DNA of 64,000 nt from Nocardia mexicana NBRC 108244 (GCF_001613165.1 NZ_BDBV01000044.1:62001-126000); one strand, 5' to 3'; shown: positions 16,244-26,728, counted from the first letter of the stretch. Numbers and translations are program-made. Notes: generated from the sequence alone by a model not told the origin.

Positions 16244-19200
16244 GTCGGCAGCCTGAGGACGAGAACGCCGTCGCGATCGTGGGCATGGCATGCCGGTTTC
16301 CGGGGGCGCCGGACCTGGCCGCGTTCTGGGAACTGGTCGCCTCCGGCCGTGAGGGACTGACCCGGTTCACCGACGACGAGCTTGCCGCGCGCGGCGTTCC
16401 GGAGTCGTTGCGCCGCAAGCGCAACTACGTGCCCGTCGGCGCATTCATCGACGGTCAGGATCGCTTCGACCCCGGCCATTTCGGGATCACCCCGCAGGAC
16501 GCGGCGCTGCTCGATCCGCAGCTGCGACTGCTGCTGGAATGCGCGTGGAACGCTCTGGGCGATTCCGGACACGGCGGCGGCGCCGAGCTGGGCCAGGTCG
16601 GTGTGTTCACCGGGGCGTCGCACAGCGGGTACTACGACACCAATCTCGCGGCATATCGGCAAGCCGCCGACCGCGATCCGATGGGCCTGCTCCAGGCACA
16701 GCTGGGCGCGTTCACCGACTACTTCCCCCAGCAACTCGCCTACCGGCTCGACCTCACCGGCCCGGCGGTGGCCGTGCAGGCCACGTGTGCCACCTCGCTG
16801 GTCGCCGTGCACACCGCCGCGCAGTCGCTGCTGTCGGGCGAATGCGATGCGGCGCTCGCGGGCGGGGTGTCGCTGATCGTGCCGCAGGGCCGTGGCTACC
16901 TGCATATTCCCGACTCGATCTTTTCCGCAGACGGGCACACCCGCGCATTCGGTGCGCACGCCTCGGGCATGGTGCACAGCCAGGGCGTGGGGGTGGTGGT
17001 GCTGCGCCGCCTGGCGGAGGCCGTCGCCGACGGCGACCCGATCTACGCGGTCGTACGAGGCAGCGCCGTGAACCACGACGGCGCCGGGAAGGCCGGATTC
17101 ACCGCGCCGTCGGCAACGGGGCAGGCGCGGGTCGTCGCCGAGGCCCTGGCCGCCGCCGGTGTGGATGCCGACGCGGTCGATCTGGTCGAGGCACACGGCA
17201 CCGCGACGGCCCTGGGCGATCAGATCGAACTGTCCGCGCTGGCTGCGGTATTCGCCGATCGGACGGTCGCGGAACCGATCGCGATCGGTTCGGTGAAGAG
17301 CAATATCGGCCACACCAATTCCGCCGCCGGTATCGCCGCCTTGATCAAAACCGCGCTGGCACTGCATCATCGGCGAATTCCCGCGACGCTGCACGCCGAC
17401 CCCTTGCACCCCGAACTGGCCGACTACAGCGGCCTTTTCGAGATCTCGGGCAGGACACGGAGCTGGCCCGAGCGCGGGGGAGCGCGTATCGCCGGGGTCA
17501 GCTCGTTCGGAATCGGCGGAACGAACTGCCATGTGGTCGTTCAGCAGGCGCCCGACGCCGTGCCGCCCGGCGAGCCTGACGGTCGCGCACAATTGCTGCT
17601 GGTCTCCGGGGCCGCCGAGCGCAGCTGTAAGGCGCAGCTCGATCACCTGACGATCGACGACCGCACGCGCGCCGACCACGCCGCCACGGTGTTGCGCGGC
17701 AGACATCGTGAGTCCGGCTGGCGGAGCGCGGCGGTGCTTGCGGAGAACTCCGCGTCGCCGCGCCCGGTGGCGTCGCGGCAGGTGCCCTCGCGTCGCCCGG
17801 ATATCGTCTTCGCGTTTCCCGGTGCGGGCGCGCAGTATTCGCGCATGGGCGCCGGTCTGTACCGCGACGAACCGCGGTTCACCGCCGTGGTCGACGACTG
17901 CGCAACGGCGCTGAAACCCCTGCTGAACTACGACATTCGTGACATCGTCACCGGCGCGGCGGCGGACCGCGACGCCGACGACGTGCGCTTCGGCCAACCG
18001 GCCCTGTTCGCGGTGTCGGTGGCCACCGCGATGACCCTGCGCCACATGGGAATCGAGCCGGACGGGGTGCTGGGGCACAGTCTCGGTGAGTACGGCGCCG
18101 CCGTACTCGCGGGCATGCTGAGCCTCGGCGACGCGGCGCGACTGGTCGCCGTGCGCTCCCTCGCGCTCGCCGAGGCGGCACCCGGCGCCATGCTCGCCGT
18201 GGCGCTCGGCGAGCCCGAACTCACCGACCTGCTGTCCGCTCACCCGGAGGTGACGATCGCCGCGGTGAACGCGCCCGATGCCTGCGTCGCCTCCGGTCCC
18301 GCGCCGGCCATCGGCGACCTCGCGGCCACCCTCGCCCGCACGGGAATTCACGCCACGCGATTGCGAATCGAAGCGGCCCTGCATTCTCCGGCCGTCGAGA
18401 CAGCCGCGCCGCATCTGGTCGAGGCCACCGCGGGGGTGACGCACGGACCGGCCACGATGCCGCTGTTCAGCACGCTCACCGGCCGGGAGACACGGTCGCT
18501 CGAACCGGATCACTGGGTGCGGCACCTGCGCGAGCCCGTGCGGTACGCCGCCGCGGTCCGCGCCGCCGCCGGGTCTCGCCCGACCATCATCGTGCAGGTA
18601 GGGCCCGGCACCGAGCTTGCGGCGCTGGCTCGCCGCAACGCACCGGCGGGACTGACCGCCGCGTTGACCACCCTGCCCGAGGCCGACGAGATCATGGCGC
18701 TGCCCATCGAGTCGCCGGTGCCCGACCGGGCCGTCCTGCTGACGGCCGTGGGCGAACTGTGGTGCGCGGGTGCGACCGTGGACCCCACGGCGTTGCACCG
18801 CGCCCGCCGCCGGGTCCGGCTGCCGAACTATCCCTTCCAGCGACGTCGCCTGTGGATCGATCCGCCGATCGGCTCGGACACGGAAAGCCCTGCGCCCCAG
18901 CGCTTCGCATCCGGGACGTCGCCGGACGACCGTGCGGCCGATGGACAGCTCGGTGACGAGCAGATCGTGGCGAGGTTGTGGACGGACCTGCTGGGGCTCG
19001 AGGTGGCCGACGGCGAGGCGGACTTCTTCGCGCTCGGCGGCAATTCGATGCTCGCGACGCGGATGCTGGATCTGCTCAACGACCGGTACGGCGCCGAGAT
19101 CCGGCTGCGGGAGCTGCTGGCCGACTCCACGGTGTCGGCCTTCGCCCGGCTGCTGTCGGAACGCCGCGGCCCGGCACCGGGTCCGTCGACAGTCGCGATC

Positions 19201-22200
19201 GAACCGGCTGCCGCGACCCGCGATCCCTCGGACACGGCGCGATCCGACAACGCCGCCGCCGACCCGTTCCCGCTGACCCGCGTGCAGCACGCGTATTGGG
19301 TGGGGCGCTCCGGTGCGTTCGGGCTCAGCGACGTGTCGTGCCATATCTATCTCGAATACGACTGCGACAGTCTCGATCTCGACCGCTACCAGAACGCGTG
19401 GAATCGGGTGATCGATCGGCACGACATGCTGCGGGCGGTGATCACCGACGACGGCCGCAACCAGGTTCTGGCCGAGGTGCCGGAGTATCGGATCCGCCGT
19501 CACGATCTGGCGGGGATCCCGGAACAGGAACGGGAGGAGAAGCTGACCGACCTGCGCCGCCGGCTTTCCCACCGGGTGCACCGGCCGGATCGGTGGCCGC
19601 TGTTCGATGTGCGCGTCGCGACGCTCGACGACACGACCACCCGGGTGTTCTTCGGCATCGATGCGCTGATCTGCGACGCCGCCAGCTTCCTGATCCTCGA
19701 CCGCGATCTGCGCCGGTTCTACCGCGACCCCGGCGCCGAGCTCCCGCGGATCGACACGGGATTCGCCGACTATGTCGGCCACCTCGCCACCCGTGCCGAC
19801 ACACCGGAAAGGCAACGGGCCGTCGACTATTGGCGGCAGCGCCTCGACACCATCCCCGGTCCTCCGGCCCTGCCGACGCGCACCCGCACCCAGACGCGCC
19901 CGTGGTTCGGCCGCCGCAGCGACCGCCTGTCGCCCGAGGAGTGGTCGGCACTTCGGCGCGCGTGCGCCGCGCACGGGGTGACGCCCTCGGCGGTACTGCT
20001 GACCGCCTATGCCGACGTGCTCGCGGCCTGGTCGGGGGACGAGCGATTCTCGGTCATGCTCACCCTGGTCGACAGGCCGGTCGCCCTGCCCGGAATATCG
20101 GACGTGGTCGGGGATTTCACCACCCTGCTGGCTCATGAGGTGGACCAGGCCGGAGGCTCCTTCGCCGAGCGCGTGGTCCGAACGCAGCAGCGACTGTTCG
20201 ACGACATCGATCACCGCGGCTACTCGGCGCTGGAGATGCTGGCCGAGAAGTCCACCGAAACCGGTGAGCGGCAACTGCTTCCGGTGGTGTTCACCAGCGC
20301 GCTCGACGTCGGTGGGCTGGTAGCCGACGATACCGACCTGGAGTGGGCGGGCCCGATCGTGCACGGCGTCAGCCAGACCCCGCAGGTCTGGCTGGACCAC
20401 CAGGCGTTCGTGCACGCCGGAGCGCTGCAATTGCAGTGGGACGTACTGGAAACCGTGCTCGATCCCGACGACGCCGATACGGCCTTCGCCGCCTACCTGT
20501 CGTGGCTGCGTCTGCTCGTCGACGATCCGGAGGTCTGGACGGCGCCGGAGGCCCGGCCGCGCCTGGCGGACGGCGGCGCGGATATCGCCGCGACGGTGAC
20601 CGCGATCTGGACTCAGGTCCTCGGCGTCGAATCGAGGGCCGTGCGGGGGGATTCGACATTCGTCGGGCTCGGCGGCGACTCGGTGCTGGCCGTCCGGATG
20701 GCGACCATGGTGCGCGGGCGGCTCGGCGTCGCGGTGCCCGTGGTCGACCTGGTCGGCGACCAGACCCTGGCGCAGCTGGTGGCGTTCATCACCGAGCGAC
20801 GGTCCGAAGGCGCCACGGCCGGAATCGAACTCGCGCACCAGGACGATCCGGCGGCGCCGTTCGCGCTCACGCCGCTACAGCAGGCGTACTGGGTCGGACA
20901 GCAGCACGGCTGGGCGCTGAGCTACGACTCCGCCCACATGTATGTCGATTTCCGGCTGGCCGGGGTCGATCCGGAGGATGTCGCGGACGCGATCCGCTGG
21001 CAGGTGCGGCGGCAGCCCATGCTGCGCGCGATCTTCCTGCCCGACGGCTCCCAGCAGGTCCTGCCGGACGACGATCCGCGCCTGGCCACGCTGCCGCTGA
21101 CCGAAATCGACCTGCGCGCCGCGAGTGTCGACGAGATCGCGGCGGCGCGTGCCGAAACCCGCACGCGGATGCAGCATTCCGGGCCCGACATGAATCCGTG
21201 GCCGTTCCGAATCACCGCCCTGCGCCTGCCGGGCGACGAACTGAGCCTGCACATCGTCAGCAGCCTGCTGGTCGCCGACGGCTGGTCGGTGCAGCTGATG
21301 TTCACCGAGCTGTTCACCCGGCTCGACGACCCGAACGTCGTCTTACCGCCGCTCACGGCGCATTTCGGCGACTACGTCGAAACCGTGCAGCGGCAACGGC
21401 GGGAACCGGAGTGGCAGGCTCAGCGCGACTGGTGGTGGGAGCGGCTCGACGAGCTGCCCACCGCCCCCAGGCTGCCGTTCACCATGCCGGTCGAACAGGC
21501 CCGCCCGGACGACCTGGAGCGACGAGAACTGTGGGTCACGGGCGAGCAGATGGCGGTGCTGCGCGAGCGCTGCACCCAGTACGGCATCACGCCGACGACC
21601 GCCTTCGCCACGTGCTATGCCATCGCCTTGGCGAGGCTGGCCGGGCACCGCCGATTCCTGCTGAATGTGCTGTATCTCAACCGATTGCACCTGCCCCGCG
21701 ACCTGGACCACGCGATCGGCCCCTACGCCGGAACGGTGTTGCTCGACGTCGACCTGCCCGCCGGGGCGAGTTTCGCCGCGGCGGCTCGGCAGATGCAGGA
21801 CGCCACCGCCCGCATGCTCGACCACGGGCAGGTCACGGGCGTGGAGATCGTGCGAGAGCTCGGGCGTCGGCGCCGCGACACCGCGCCGCAGGCGCCGGTC
21901 GTCTTCCACAGCACCCTGGGGCTGCACCCGCCGGGCGGTACCCCCGAATCGGTGCGGGTGCGCGACTTCTATCAGCGCGTGCGCACGCCGCAGGTGGCGC
22001 TGGATATGCAGGTGTTCCAATGGGATTGGGACGACGCGGTCGTGGTGAACCTGGACGCGGTGGCGGAGCTGTTCGCTACCGGTGTTCTCGACGAACTGTT
22101 CGGCGCCATCGGCGCCGAGATCACCGCGCTCGTCGAACATGCCGAAGCCTGGTCGGCCACAGTGGAACTGCCGTCCGCGGGACGAGCGGCCGCGGACCCG

Positions 22201-23343
22201 GGGGAACGGCGGGCCGAGTCGGTGCCCAGCGGGCCACCGGCAGACGACACCGAGCTCGGTATTGCCGAGATGTGGGTGCGACTGCTCGACTTGGATTGTG
22301 ACGCAGCGGGTATCGACCGCGCTGCCGACTTCTTCGCCCTCGGCGGTGATTCGGTGCTGGCCATCCGCATGCTCAACCGGCTGCGCGCGGATCTCGGGCT
22401 GGCCGTCACGCCGCGCGACTTCCTGGCCGACCCGACGCTCGCGGCCACCGCCGCGGTCGCGCGCACGGTCGCCGCGCCGCCACCCGCGGACTGCGCGGTG
22501 CCCCTGCGCGACGGCACCGGGCTGCCACTGTTCCTGGTGCATCCCACCGGCGGCGACGTGCTCTGCTACGTCGATCTGGCCAGGAAGCTGGATACGGGGC
22601 GCCCGGTGATCGGCCTGCAGGACCCTGCCCTGGCCGGCGCGGCCGGACCGGAGACCGTCGCGGAGCTGGCGCGGACCTACGAGGCCGTGCTGCGGGCGCA
22701 CCAGCCCGCGGGTCCGTATCTGCTGGGCGGCTGGTCGATGGGCGGCATCATCGCCCACGAGCTGGCCCGTCGGCTCCGCGCGGCTGGAGACGTGGTGTCG
22801 CTGCTCGTCCTCGTCGACGCCAATATCGCGGACCGGATTCGGCACTCCGAGACGGGCTTCTGGTCGCGGTATCTCGGTTCGCTGGAGGCATTTCTCGACA
22901 TCGATCTCGCGTCCACGAGCCTGGCCGAGGGCCTCGAGCAGCGATCCGAGTCCGAGCAGCACGCCGAGATCGACCGCCGCCTCGCCACGGCGGGACTGGC
23001 GGGCCGCGACGGCACGGCACAGCGGTTGCGGGAGAGCATCTTCCGGCGTCACCTGCGGGCGCTCGGCGACCACGTCACCGGCGTCCTCGACGGGGACGGG
23101 CTCGAAACCCTCGTCGTGCGCGCCGAATTCCCCGCGCCACGGAACTCCGGTGTCGGGATGGGCGTCGACGACTGCGCCGATCTGCCGGATCTCGGCTGGG
23201 GCACCCACACCAAAGGCCACCTCGACCTGCATACCGCCGCGGGCCACCATTACGCGCTGCTCCGGGAACCGGCCGTCGACACCGTCGCCGATCTGGTGTC
23301 ACAGGCACTGGCGCGCGCGGAGAACGGGGGGCGCGATGACTGA
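16240..23343 (+). CDS. Hybrid PKS-NRPS, KS-AT-CP-Cy-CP-Cy*-CP-TE
   Basis: A 2367-residue megasynthase. KS: Cys183 in ATCATS, His319 in EAHGTA and His358 in NIGHTN. AT: Ser614 in GHSLGEY; the specificity motif reads AALH instead of HAFH or YASH, so malonyl loading is likely but not certain. Carrier Ser936 (GGNSM). Cy with Asp1141/Asp1146 (GIDALICD). Carrier Ser1481. A second Cy-like domain where the first Asp is Ser1675 (SSLLVAD). Carrier Ser2038. Thioesterase Ser2166 in GWSMGG. There is no A, KR, DH or embedded MT domain, so the cysteine A domain of the preceding protein must load its carriers in trans, as in yersiniabactin synthesis. It would add a ketide and one or two cysteine-derived units, then release the product. 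ATG at 16240 overlaps the OsmC stop. Confidence 0.93.
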   Translation: MSRQPEDENAVAIVGMACRFPGAPDLAAFWELVASGREGLTRFTDDELAARGVPESLRRKRNYVPVGAFIDGQDRFDPGHFGITPQDAALLDPQLRLLLECAWNALGDSGHGGGAELGQVGVFTGASHSGYYDTNLAAYRQAADRDPMGLLQAQLGAFTDYFPQQLAYRLDLTGPAVAVQATCATSLVAVHTAAQSLLSGECDAALAGGVSLIVPQGRGYLHIPDSIFSADGHTRAFGAHASGMVHSQGVGVVVLRRLAEAVADGDPIYAVVRGSAVNHDGAGKAGFTAPSATGQARVVAEALAAAGVDADAVDLVEAHGTATALGDQIELSALAAVFADRTVAEPIAIGSVKSNIGHTNSAAGIAALIKTALALHHRRIPATLHADPLHPELADYSGLFEISGRTRSWPERGGARIAGVSSFGIGGTNCHVVVQQAPDAVPPGEPDGRAQLLLVSGAAERSCKAQLDHLTIDDRTRADHAATVLRGRHRESGWRSAAVLAENSASPRPVASRQVPSRRPDIVFAFPGAGAQYSRMGAGLYRDEPRFTAVVDDCATALKPLLNYDIRDIVTGAAADRDADDVRFGQPALFAVSVATAMTLRHMGIEPDGVLGHSLGEYGAAVLAGMLSLGDAARLVAVRSLALAEAAPGAMLAVALGEPELTDLLSAHPEVTIAAVNAPDACVASGPAPAIGDLAATLARTGIHATRLRIEAALHSPAVETAAPHLVEATAGVTHGPATMPLFSTLTGRETRSLEPDHWVRHLREPVRYAAAVRAAAGSRPTIIVQVGPGTELAALARRNAPAGLTAALTTLPEADEIMALPIESPVPDRAVLLTAVGELWCAGATVDPTALHRARRRVRLPNYPFQRRRLWIDPPIGSDTESPAPQRFASGTSPDDRAADGQLGDEQIVARLWTDLLGLEVADGEADFFALGGNSMLATRMLDLLNDRYGAEIRLRELLADSTVSAFARLLSERRGPAPGPSTVAIEPAAATRDPSDTARSDNAAADPFPLTRVQHAYWVGRSGAFGLSDVSCHIYLEYDCDSLDLDRYQNAWNRVIDRHDMLRAVITDDGRNQVLAEVPEYRIRRHDLAGIPEQEREEKLTDLRRRLSHRVHRPDRWPLFDVRVATLDDTTTRVFFGIDALICDAASFLILDRDLRRFYRDPGAELPRIDTGFADYVGHLATRADTPERQRAVDYWRQRLDTIPGPPALPTRTRTQTRPWFGRRSDRLSPEEWSALRRACAAHGVTPSAVLLTAYADVLAAWSGDERFSVMLTLVDRPVALPGISDVVGDFTTLLAHEVDQAGGSFAERVVRTQQRLFDDIDHRGYSALEMLAEKSTETGERQLLPVVFTSALDVGGLVADDTDLEWAGPIVHGVSQTPQVWLDHQAFVHAGALQLQWDVLETVLDPDDADTAFAAYLSWLRLLVDDPEVWTAPEARPRLADGGADIAATVTAIWTQVLGVESRAVRGDSTFVGLGGDSVLAVRMATMVRGRLGVAVPVVDLVGDQTLAQLVAFITERRSEGATAGIELAHQDDPAAPFALTPLQQAYWVGQQHGWALSYDSAHMYVDFRLAGVDPEDVADAIRWQVRRQPMLRAIFLPDGSQQVLPDDDPRLATLPLTEIDLRAASVDEIAAARAETRTRMQHSGPDMNPWPFRITALRLPGDELSLHIVSSLLVADGWSVQLMFTELFTRLDDPNVVLPPLTAHFGDYVETVQRQRREPEWQAQRDWWWERLDELPTAPRLPFTMPVEQARPDDLERRELWVTGEQMAVLRERCTQYGITPTTAFATCYAIALARLAGHRRFLLNVLYLNRLHLPRDLDHAIGPYAGTVLLDVDLPAGASFAAAARQMQDATARMLDHGQVTGVEIVRELGRRRRDTAPQAPVVFHSTLGLHPPGGTPESVRVRDFYQRVRTPQVALDMQVFQWDWDDAVVVNLDAVAELFATGVLDELFGAIGAEITALVEHAEAWSATVELPSAGRAAADPGERRAESVPSGPPADDTELGIAEMWVRLLDLDCDAAGIDRAADFFALGGDSVLAIRMLNRLRADLGLAVTPRDFLADPTLAATAAVARTVAAPPPADCAVPLRDGTGLPLFLVHPTGGDVLCYVDLARKLDTGRPVIGLQDPALAGAAGPETVAELARTYEAVLRAHQPAGPYLLGGWSMGGIIAHELARRLRAAGDVVSLLVLVDANIADRIRHSETGFWSRYLGSLEAFLDIDLASTSLAEGLEQRSESEQHAEIDRRLATAGLAGRDGTAQRLRESIFRRHLRALGDHVTGVLDGDGLETLVVRAEFPAPRNSGVGMGVDDCADLPDLGWGTHTKGHLDLHTAAGHHYALLREPAVDTVADLVSQALARAENGGRDD

Positions 23344-24088
23344 CGGTTCCGGTGCGGATTCCTACGCGGCGGCCGCGGAATTCTACGATCTGATGGCGAC
23401 ACCCTATGTGGCGCAGCTCGATCCGATCCTGTCGGCGATGCTGGCCCAGACCGACACCACCGCCGGTCCCGTTGTCGACATCGGCGCGGGTACCGGGTTG
23501 TCGACCATGCTGATCGCCGACGCCCTCCCGGACGCGGAGATCGTCGCGGTCGAACCGGCCCCGGCCATGCGCGCGGTGCTGGTCTCGCGGCTCGCCGCGC
23601 GCCGCGATCTGCGGGATCGAATCACCGTGCTGCCCACCGGATTTCTCGACACCGAGCTGCCGTCGCGGTGTGCGTCGGTGGTGGCGCTGGGCGTGATCGG
23701 GCATTTCGATCCGCGCTCGCGGCCGCGCGTGTGGACGACCATCGCGGGCGCGCTCGCGCCCGGGGCCGATGCCGTCGTCGAGGTCCAGCGACCCGGACGG
23801 GTCACCGCGGACCCCGAGCGCCGCTACACCCGCACCCGGGCGGGGGCACTGCAGTACGAGGGCTGGAGCCGCGCGGACCCGGTCGACGACGAGTCGCTGG
23901 TGTGGCGGATGACCTATCGCAGCTATCGAGACGATCGGCTGCTGCAGGAGGCGATCACCGAGCACCGCGTCTGGCCCGTCGGCGCCGATCGGCTCGACGC
24001 CGAAGCACGGGCCGCCGGTCTGCGATTGGCCGCCACGGACGCCGGGACGGGCCTGCTGCGGTTCACCAAACAAGAGCTCCGACGATGA
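23336..24088 (+). CDS. SAM-dependent methyltransferase of the NRPS operon
   Basis: A 250-residue class I methyltransferase: EFYDLMATPYVAQLDPILSAML, then SAM motif VVDIGAGTGLSTMLIADALPDAEIVAVEPAPAM around residue 46. ATG at 23336 overlaps the PKS 3' end by 8 bp, and its stop overlaps the next start. The N-terminal EFYD.M.TPY pattern is common in small natural-product methyltransferases. It could methylate an oxygen, nitrogen or carbon of the thiazoline product; the acceptor cannot be told from sequence. Confidence 0.85.
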   Translation: MTDGSGADSYAAAAEFYDLMATPYVAQLDPILSAMLAQTDTTAGPVVDIGAGTGLSTMLIADALPDAEIVAVEPAPAMRAVLVSRLAARRDLRDRITVLPTGFLDTELPSRCASVVALGVIGHFDPRSRPRVWTTIAGALAPGADAVVEVQRPGRVTADPERRYTRTRAGALQYEGWSRADPVDDESLVWRMTYRSYRDDRLLQEAITEHRVWPVGADRLDAEARAAGLRLAATDAGTGLLRFTKQELRR

Positions 24089-25338
24089 CCGCGATGCACC
24101 GCAAGGAAACGGGGATTGAGATGAGCGACACCAACACCGCCGATGCCGTGCTGCCGGCGATCGCCGATCTGCGGCCCGCCCTGCGGGAGCGGGCCGCGGA
24201 TGCCGAACTCGCACGAAGGATTCCGGTCGAGTCGATCAAGGCGCTGCAGGAGATCGGATTCTTCAAACTGTTGCAGCCCAGGCGTTTCGGTGGTTTCGAG
24301 GCGGATCCGGCCATCTTCTACACCGCCGCGCGGGAGCTGGCGGCGGCCTGCGGTTCCACCGGGTGGGTGGCGTCGACGCTCGGCGTCCCGCCGTGGAACG
24401 TCGCACTGTTCGACGCGCGCGCCCAGGACGACGTGTGGGGCGGCGATCCCGACACCCGGATCTGCTCGTCCTATGCCCTCACCGGGACGGCGACCCCGGT
24501 CGACGGCGGCTATCGGCTGACCGGGCGGTGGGGTTTCGCCTCCGGCTGCGACCATGCCGCCTGGGCGTTGCTCGGCGCCCGCGTGGTCGTGGACGGCGAG
24601 GCCGTCGAATCCGCCACCTTCCTGGTGCCGCTCGGCGAGTACACGATCGAGGACGTGTGGGACGCCATGGGTCTGCGCGGCACCGGGAGCAACGATCTCG
24701 TAGTCGACGACGCCTTCGTGCCCGCGCACCGCGTGCTCGGGGCCGAAGCCGTCGGCAAGTGTGTTGCGCCGGGGCAGGAGGTCAATGATGCTGCGCTGTA
24801 CCGGATTCCGTTCGGCGCGATCCATCCCAGCGCGATCACCGCCCCGATCATCGGCATGGCACAGGGGGCCTACGACGCCCATCTCGCTCATCAGCGGAAA
24901 CGAGTGCGGGTGGCACTTCCGGGCGATGCCCGCAAGGAGACCGGCTTCACCGGTACGCCGTTCGCCGAGGATCCGGCCACCCTGGTGCGTATCGCCGAGG
25001 CCGCCAGCGAGATCGACGCCGCCTGGCTGCAGCTGACCCGCAACATCACCACACTGCGCGCACTCGCCGAGGCGCGCCGCCCGATCCCGATGATCGAACG
25101 GCTGCGCACCCGCCGCGACCAGGTACGCGGCACCGAACGCGCGATCAACGCGGTGGACCGGCTGTTCGAGAACTCCGGCGGCCGCGCACTCGGCGCCGGA
25201 TCGGTGATCCAGCGGTTCTGGCGCGACGCCCATGCCGGTCGCGCCCATGCCGCCAACGATCCCGAGCGTGCCTACCGCCTGTTCGGATCGGCCGAATTAT
25301 CAACGGGTTCCGCGCCTCTCGAAGGACAGCGTTCGTGA
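24085..25338 (+). CDS. Acyl-CoA-dehydrogenase-fold flavoenzyme (HsaA-like monooxygenase or oxidase)
   Basis: About 417 residues with an acyl-CoA dehydrogenase architecture closest to the two-component flavin monooxygenases of the HsaA/4-hydroxyphenylacetate hydroxylase group: LQEIGFFKLLQPRRFGGFEADP, AACGSTGWVASTLGVPPWNVALF, GRWGFASGCDHAAW, GTGSNDLVVDDAFVPAHR, and a C-terminal NSGGRALGAGSVIQRFWRDAHAGRAHA. ATG at 24085 overlaps the preceding stop; a second in-frame ATG at 24121 has AAGGAAA upstream and is equally plausible. In this operon it could hydroxylate or dehydrogenate the product. No flavin reductase partner is adjacent. Confidence 0.85.
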   Translation: MTAMHRKETGIEMSDTNTADAVLPAIADLRPALRERAADAELARRIPVESIKALQEIGFFKLLQPRRFGGFEADPAIFYTAARELAAACGSTGWVASTLGVPPWNVALFDARAQDDVWGGDPDTRICSSYALTGTATPVDGGYRLTGRWGFASGCDHAAWALLGARVVVDGEAVESATFLVPLGEYTIEDVWDAMGLRGTGSNDLVVDDAFVPAHRVLGAEAVGKCVAPGQEVNDAALYRIPFGAIHPSAITAPIIGMAQGAYDAHLAHQRKRVRVALPGDARKETGFTGTPFAEDPATLVRIAEAASEIDAAWLQLTRNITTLRALAEARRPIPMIERLRTRRDQVRGTERAINAVDRLFENSGGRALGAGSVIQRFWRDAHAGRAHAANDPERAYRLFGSAELSTGSAPLEGQRS

Positions 25339-25396
25339 GCGCTGTGCTCGGGACGCGGGGGCCATTCGAGCACGCACATGCCCGGGAGGTGCGGCC

Positions 25397-26728
25397 GTGA
25401 CATCGGTAGTGGATGCCCTGCGACAACACCCGTGGGTGGGCTCTGCGAGCTGGAACACGGACCGGACCGCGATCGTCGTGCGCCCGGACGCGGCCGCGAC
25501 CGCCGTGCGGCCCGTGCCGGGGGCGCTGCTGCGCGAGCATCTGGCGCACTGGCAGCATGTCTACGAGTTCGTGTACGCCGCCGCGGCCGACCGGCACGGT
25601 GACGATCTGGATCTGTCCGGGTGGCGGGCCTCCGACACGGGGGCGCCGTTCCCCCGGGAGCACATGCTCGAGTGGATCGAGCACGCGGTCGGCCTGGTGC
25701 TCCGGTCGGATCCGGGCATCGTGCTCGAAATCGGCTGCGGCAGTGGCCTACTCGCACACCGCGTGCACACTCGCACGCGCGGTTACGTGGGCCTCGATGT
25801 CGCCGAGCCGGTGGTTGCCCGCCTGCGTGAGCAGCGGCTGCCCGGAGTGCGGGTCCTGCGCGCGGCGGCGCACGAGATCACCTCCGAGGCGGTCGCGGCG
25901 GCGGTGCGCGATATCGACGCGGGCCCGGCGGCGCCGGACTGCGTGGTGTTGAACAGCGTCACCCAGTGCTTTCCCGATGAGCGGTACCTGTCCGCCGTGA
26001 TATCCGACGCGCTGGATCTGGTCGCCGCCGGTGGCACCGTCGTGGTGGGTGATATCCGGAACCTCGGCACCGCACCGGATTACGCGCGATGGCTGGAGTC
26101 GGCTCGTGCGCCCGGCCGCACCGACGCCGAGGTGGCACGCCGGGCGCACGACCGCCTGGCCGCGGAGGAGGAACTGCTCTGCGATCCGAGGGTCTTCGCG
26201 CGGATCGCCCGGCAGCATCGCCGCGAAGTCCGAACGACCGCTTACGCCAAGCCGTTCCGCGCCGACACCGAACTCACCCGATATCGCTACGACATCGTGT
26301 ACACCGTCGACACACCCGCGCCGCCCCCGGCCGAGGCCGTGGACTGGGCGGACCTGTCCGGCCCTCCCGCCGAGCGGCTGCGCGAACTGGGCGACGAACG
26401 CCACACGCTCGTCACCGGCATCCCGAATGCGCTGCTGGACGGGCAGGCACGCGGTGCCGTGACCCCGGCGGACCTTGCCGCCGCGGCGCCTCGGGGCTGG
26501 GCGGTACTGCTCGACTCGGCGGACGCCCGACGCCTGGCGGTGGGCCTACCGGACCGGCAGGCGAATTCGGCGGCACTGGACGGCAGCACATCGCGCCCGG
26601 TCTGCAACGACCCGTTCGACCGCTTCGTACGGCAGCGGCTGCCCGAGGTGCTCATCGACCACCTCGACACGCGCGCCGCGACACCGATTCCCCGCATCGT
26701 GGTAGTAGAGGAGCCCACAACCCCATGA
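25397..26728 (+). CDS. Stand-alone methyltransferase of the type embedded in NRPS adenylation domains
   Basis: A 443-residue protein. The SAM motif VLEIGCGSGLLAHRV is near residue 108. DCVVLNSVTQCFPDERYL, GGTVVVGDIRN and LTRYRYDIVYTV follow, and AAEEELLCDPRVFARIA lies between them. This motif train is that of the N-methyltransferase inserts found within NRPS A domains, yet here it is a discrete gene with its own N-terminal ~90 residues (DALRQHPWVGSASW...). GTG at 25397 has GGGAGGT 6 bases upstream. It probably methylates a carrier-bound or released thiazoline intermediate in trans. Confidence 0.82.
   Translation: MTSVVDALRQHPWVGSASWNTDRTAIVVRPDAAATAVRPVPGALLREHLAHWQHVYEFVYAAAADRHGDDLDLSGWRASDTGAPFPREHMLEWIEHAVGLVLRSDPGIVLEIGCGSGLLAHRVHTRTRGYVGLDVAEPVVARLREQRLPGVRVLRAAAHEITSEAVAAAVRDIDAGPAAPDCVVLNSVTQCFPDERYLSAVISDALDLVAAGGTVVVGDIRNLGTAPDYARWLESARAPGRTDAEVARRAHDRLAAEEELLCDPRVFARIARQHRREVRTTAYAKPFRADTELTRYRYDIVYTVDTPAPPPAEAVDWADLSGPPAERLRELGDERHTLVTGIPNALLDGQARGAVTPADLAAAAPRGWAVLLDSADARRLAVGLPDRQANSAALDGSTSRPVCNDPFDRFVRQRLPEVLIDHLDTRAATPIPRIVVVEEPTTP

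Noticed and set aside
16144..20838. 1564-codon minus-strand frame opposite the PKS-NRPS
   Set aside because: Coding on the plus strand is certain from KS, AT, Cy and carrier motifs. The minus frame has no recognisable domain and a shadow-type composition.
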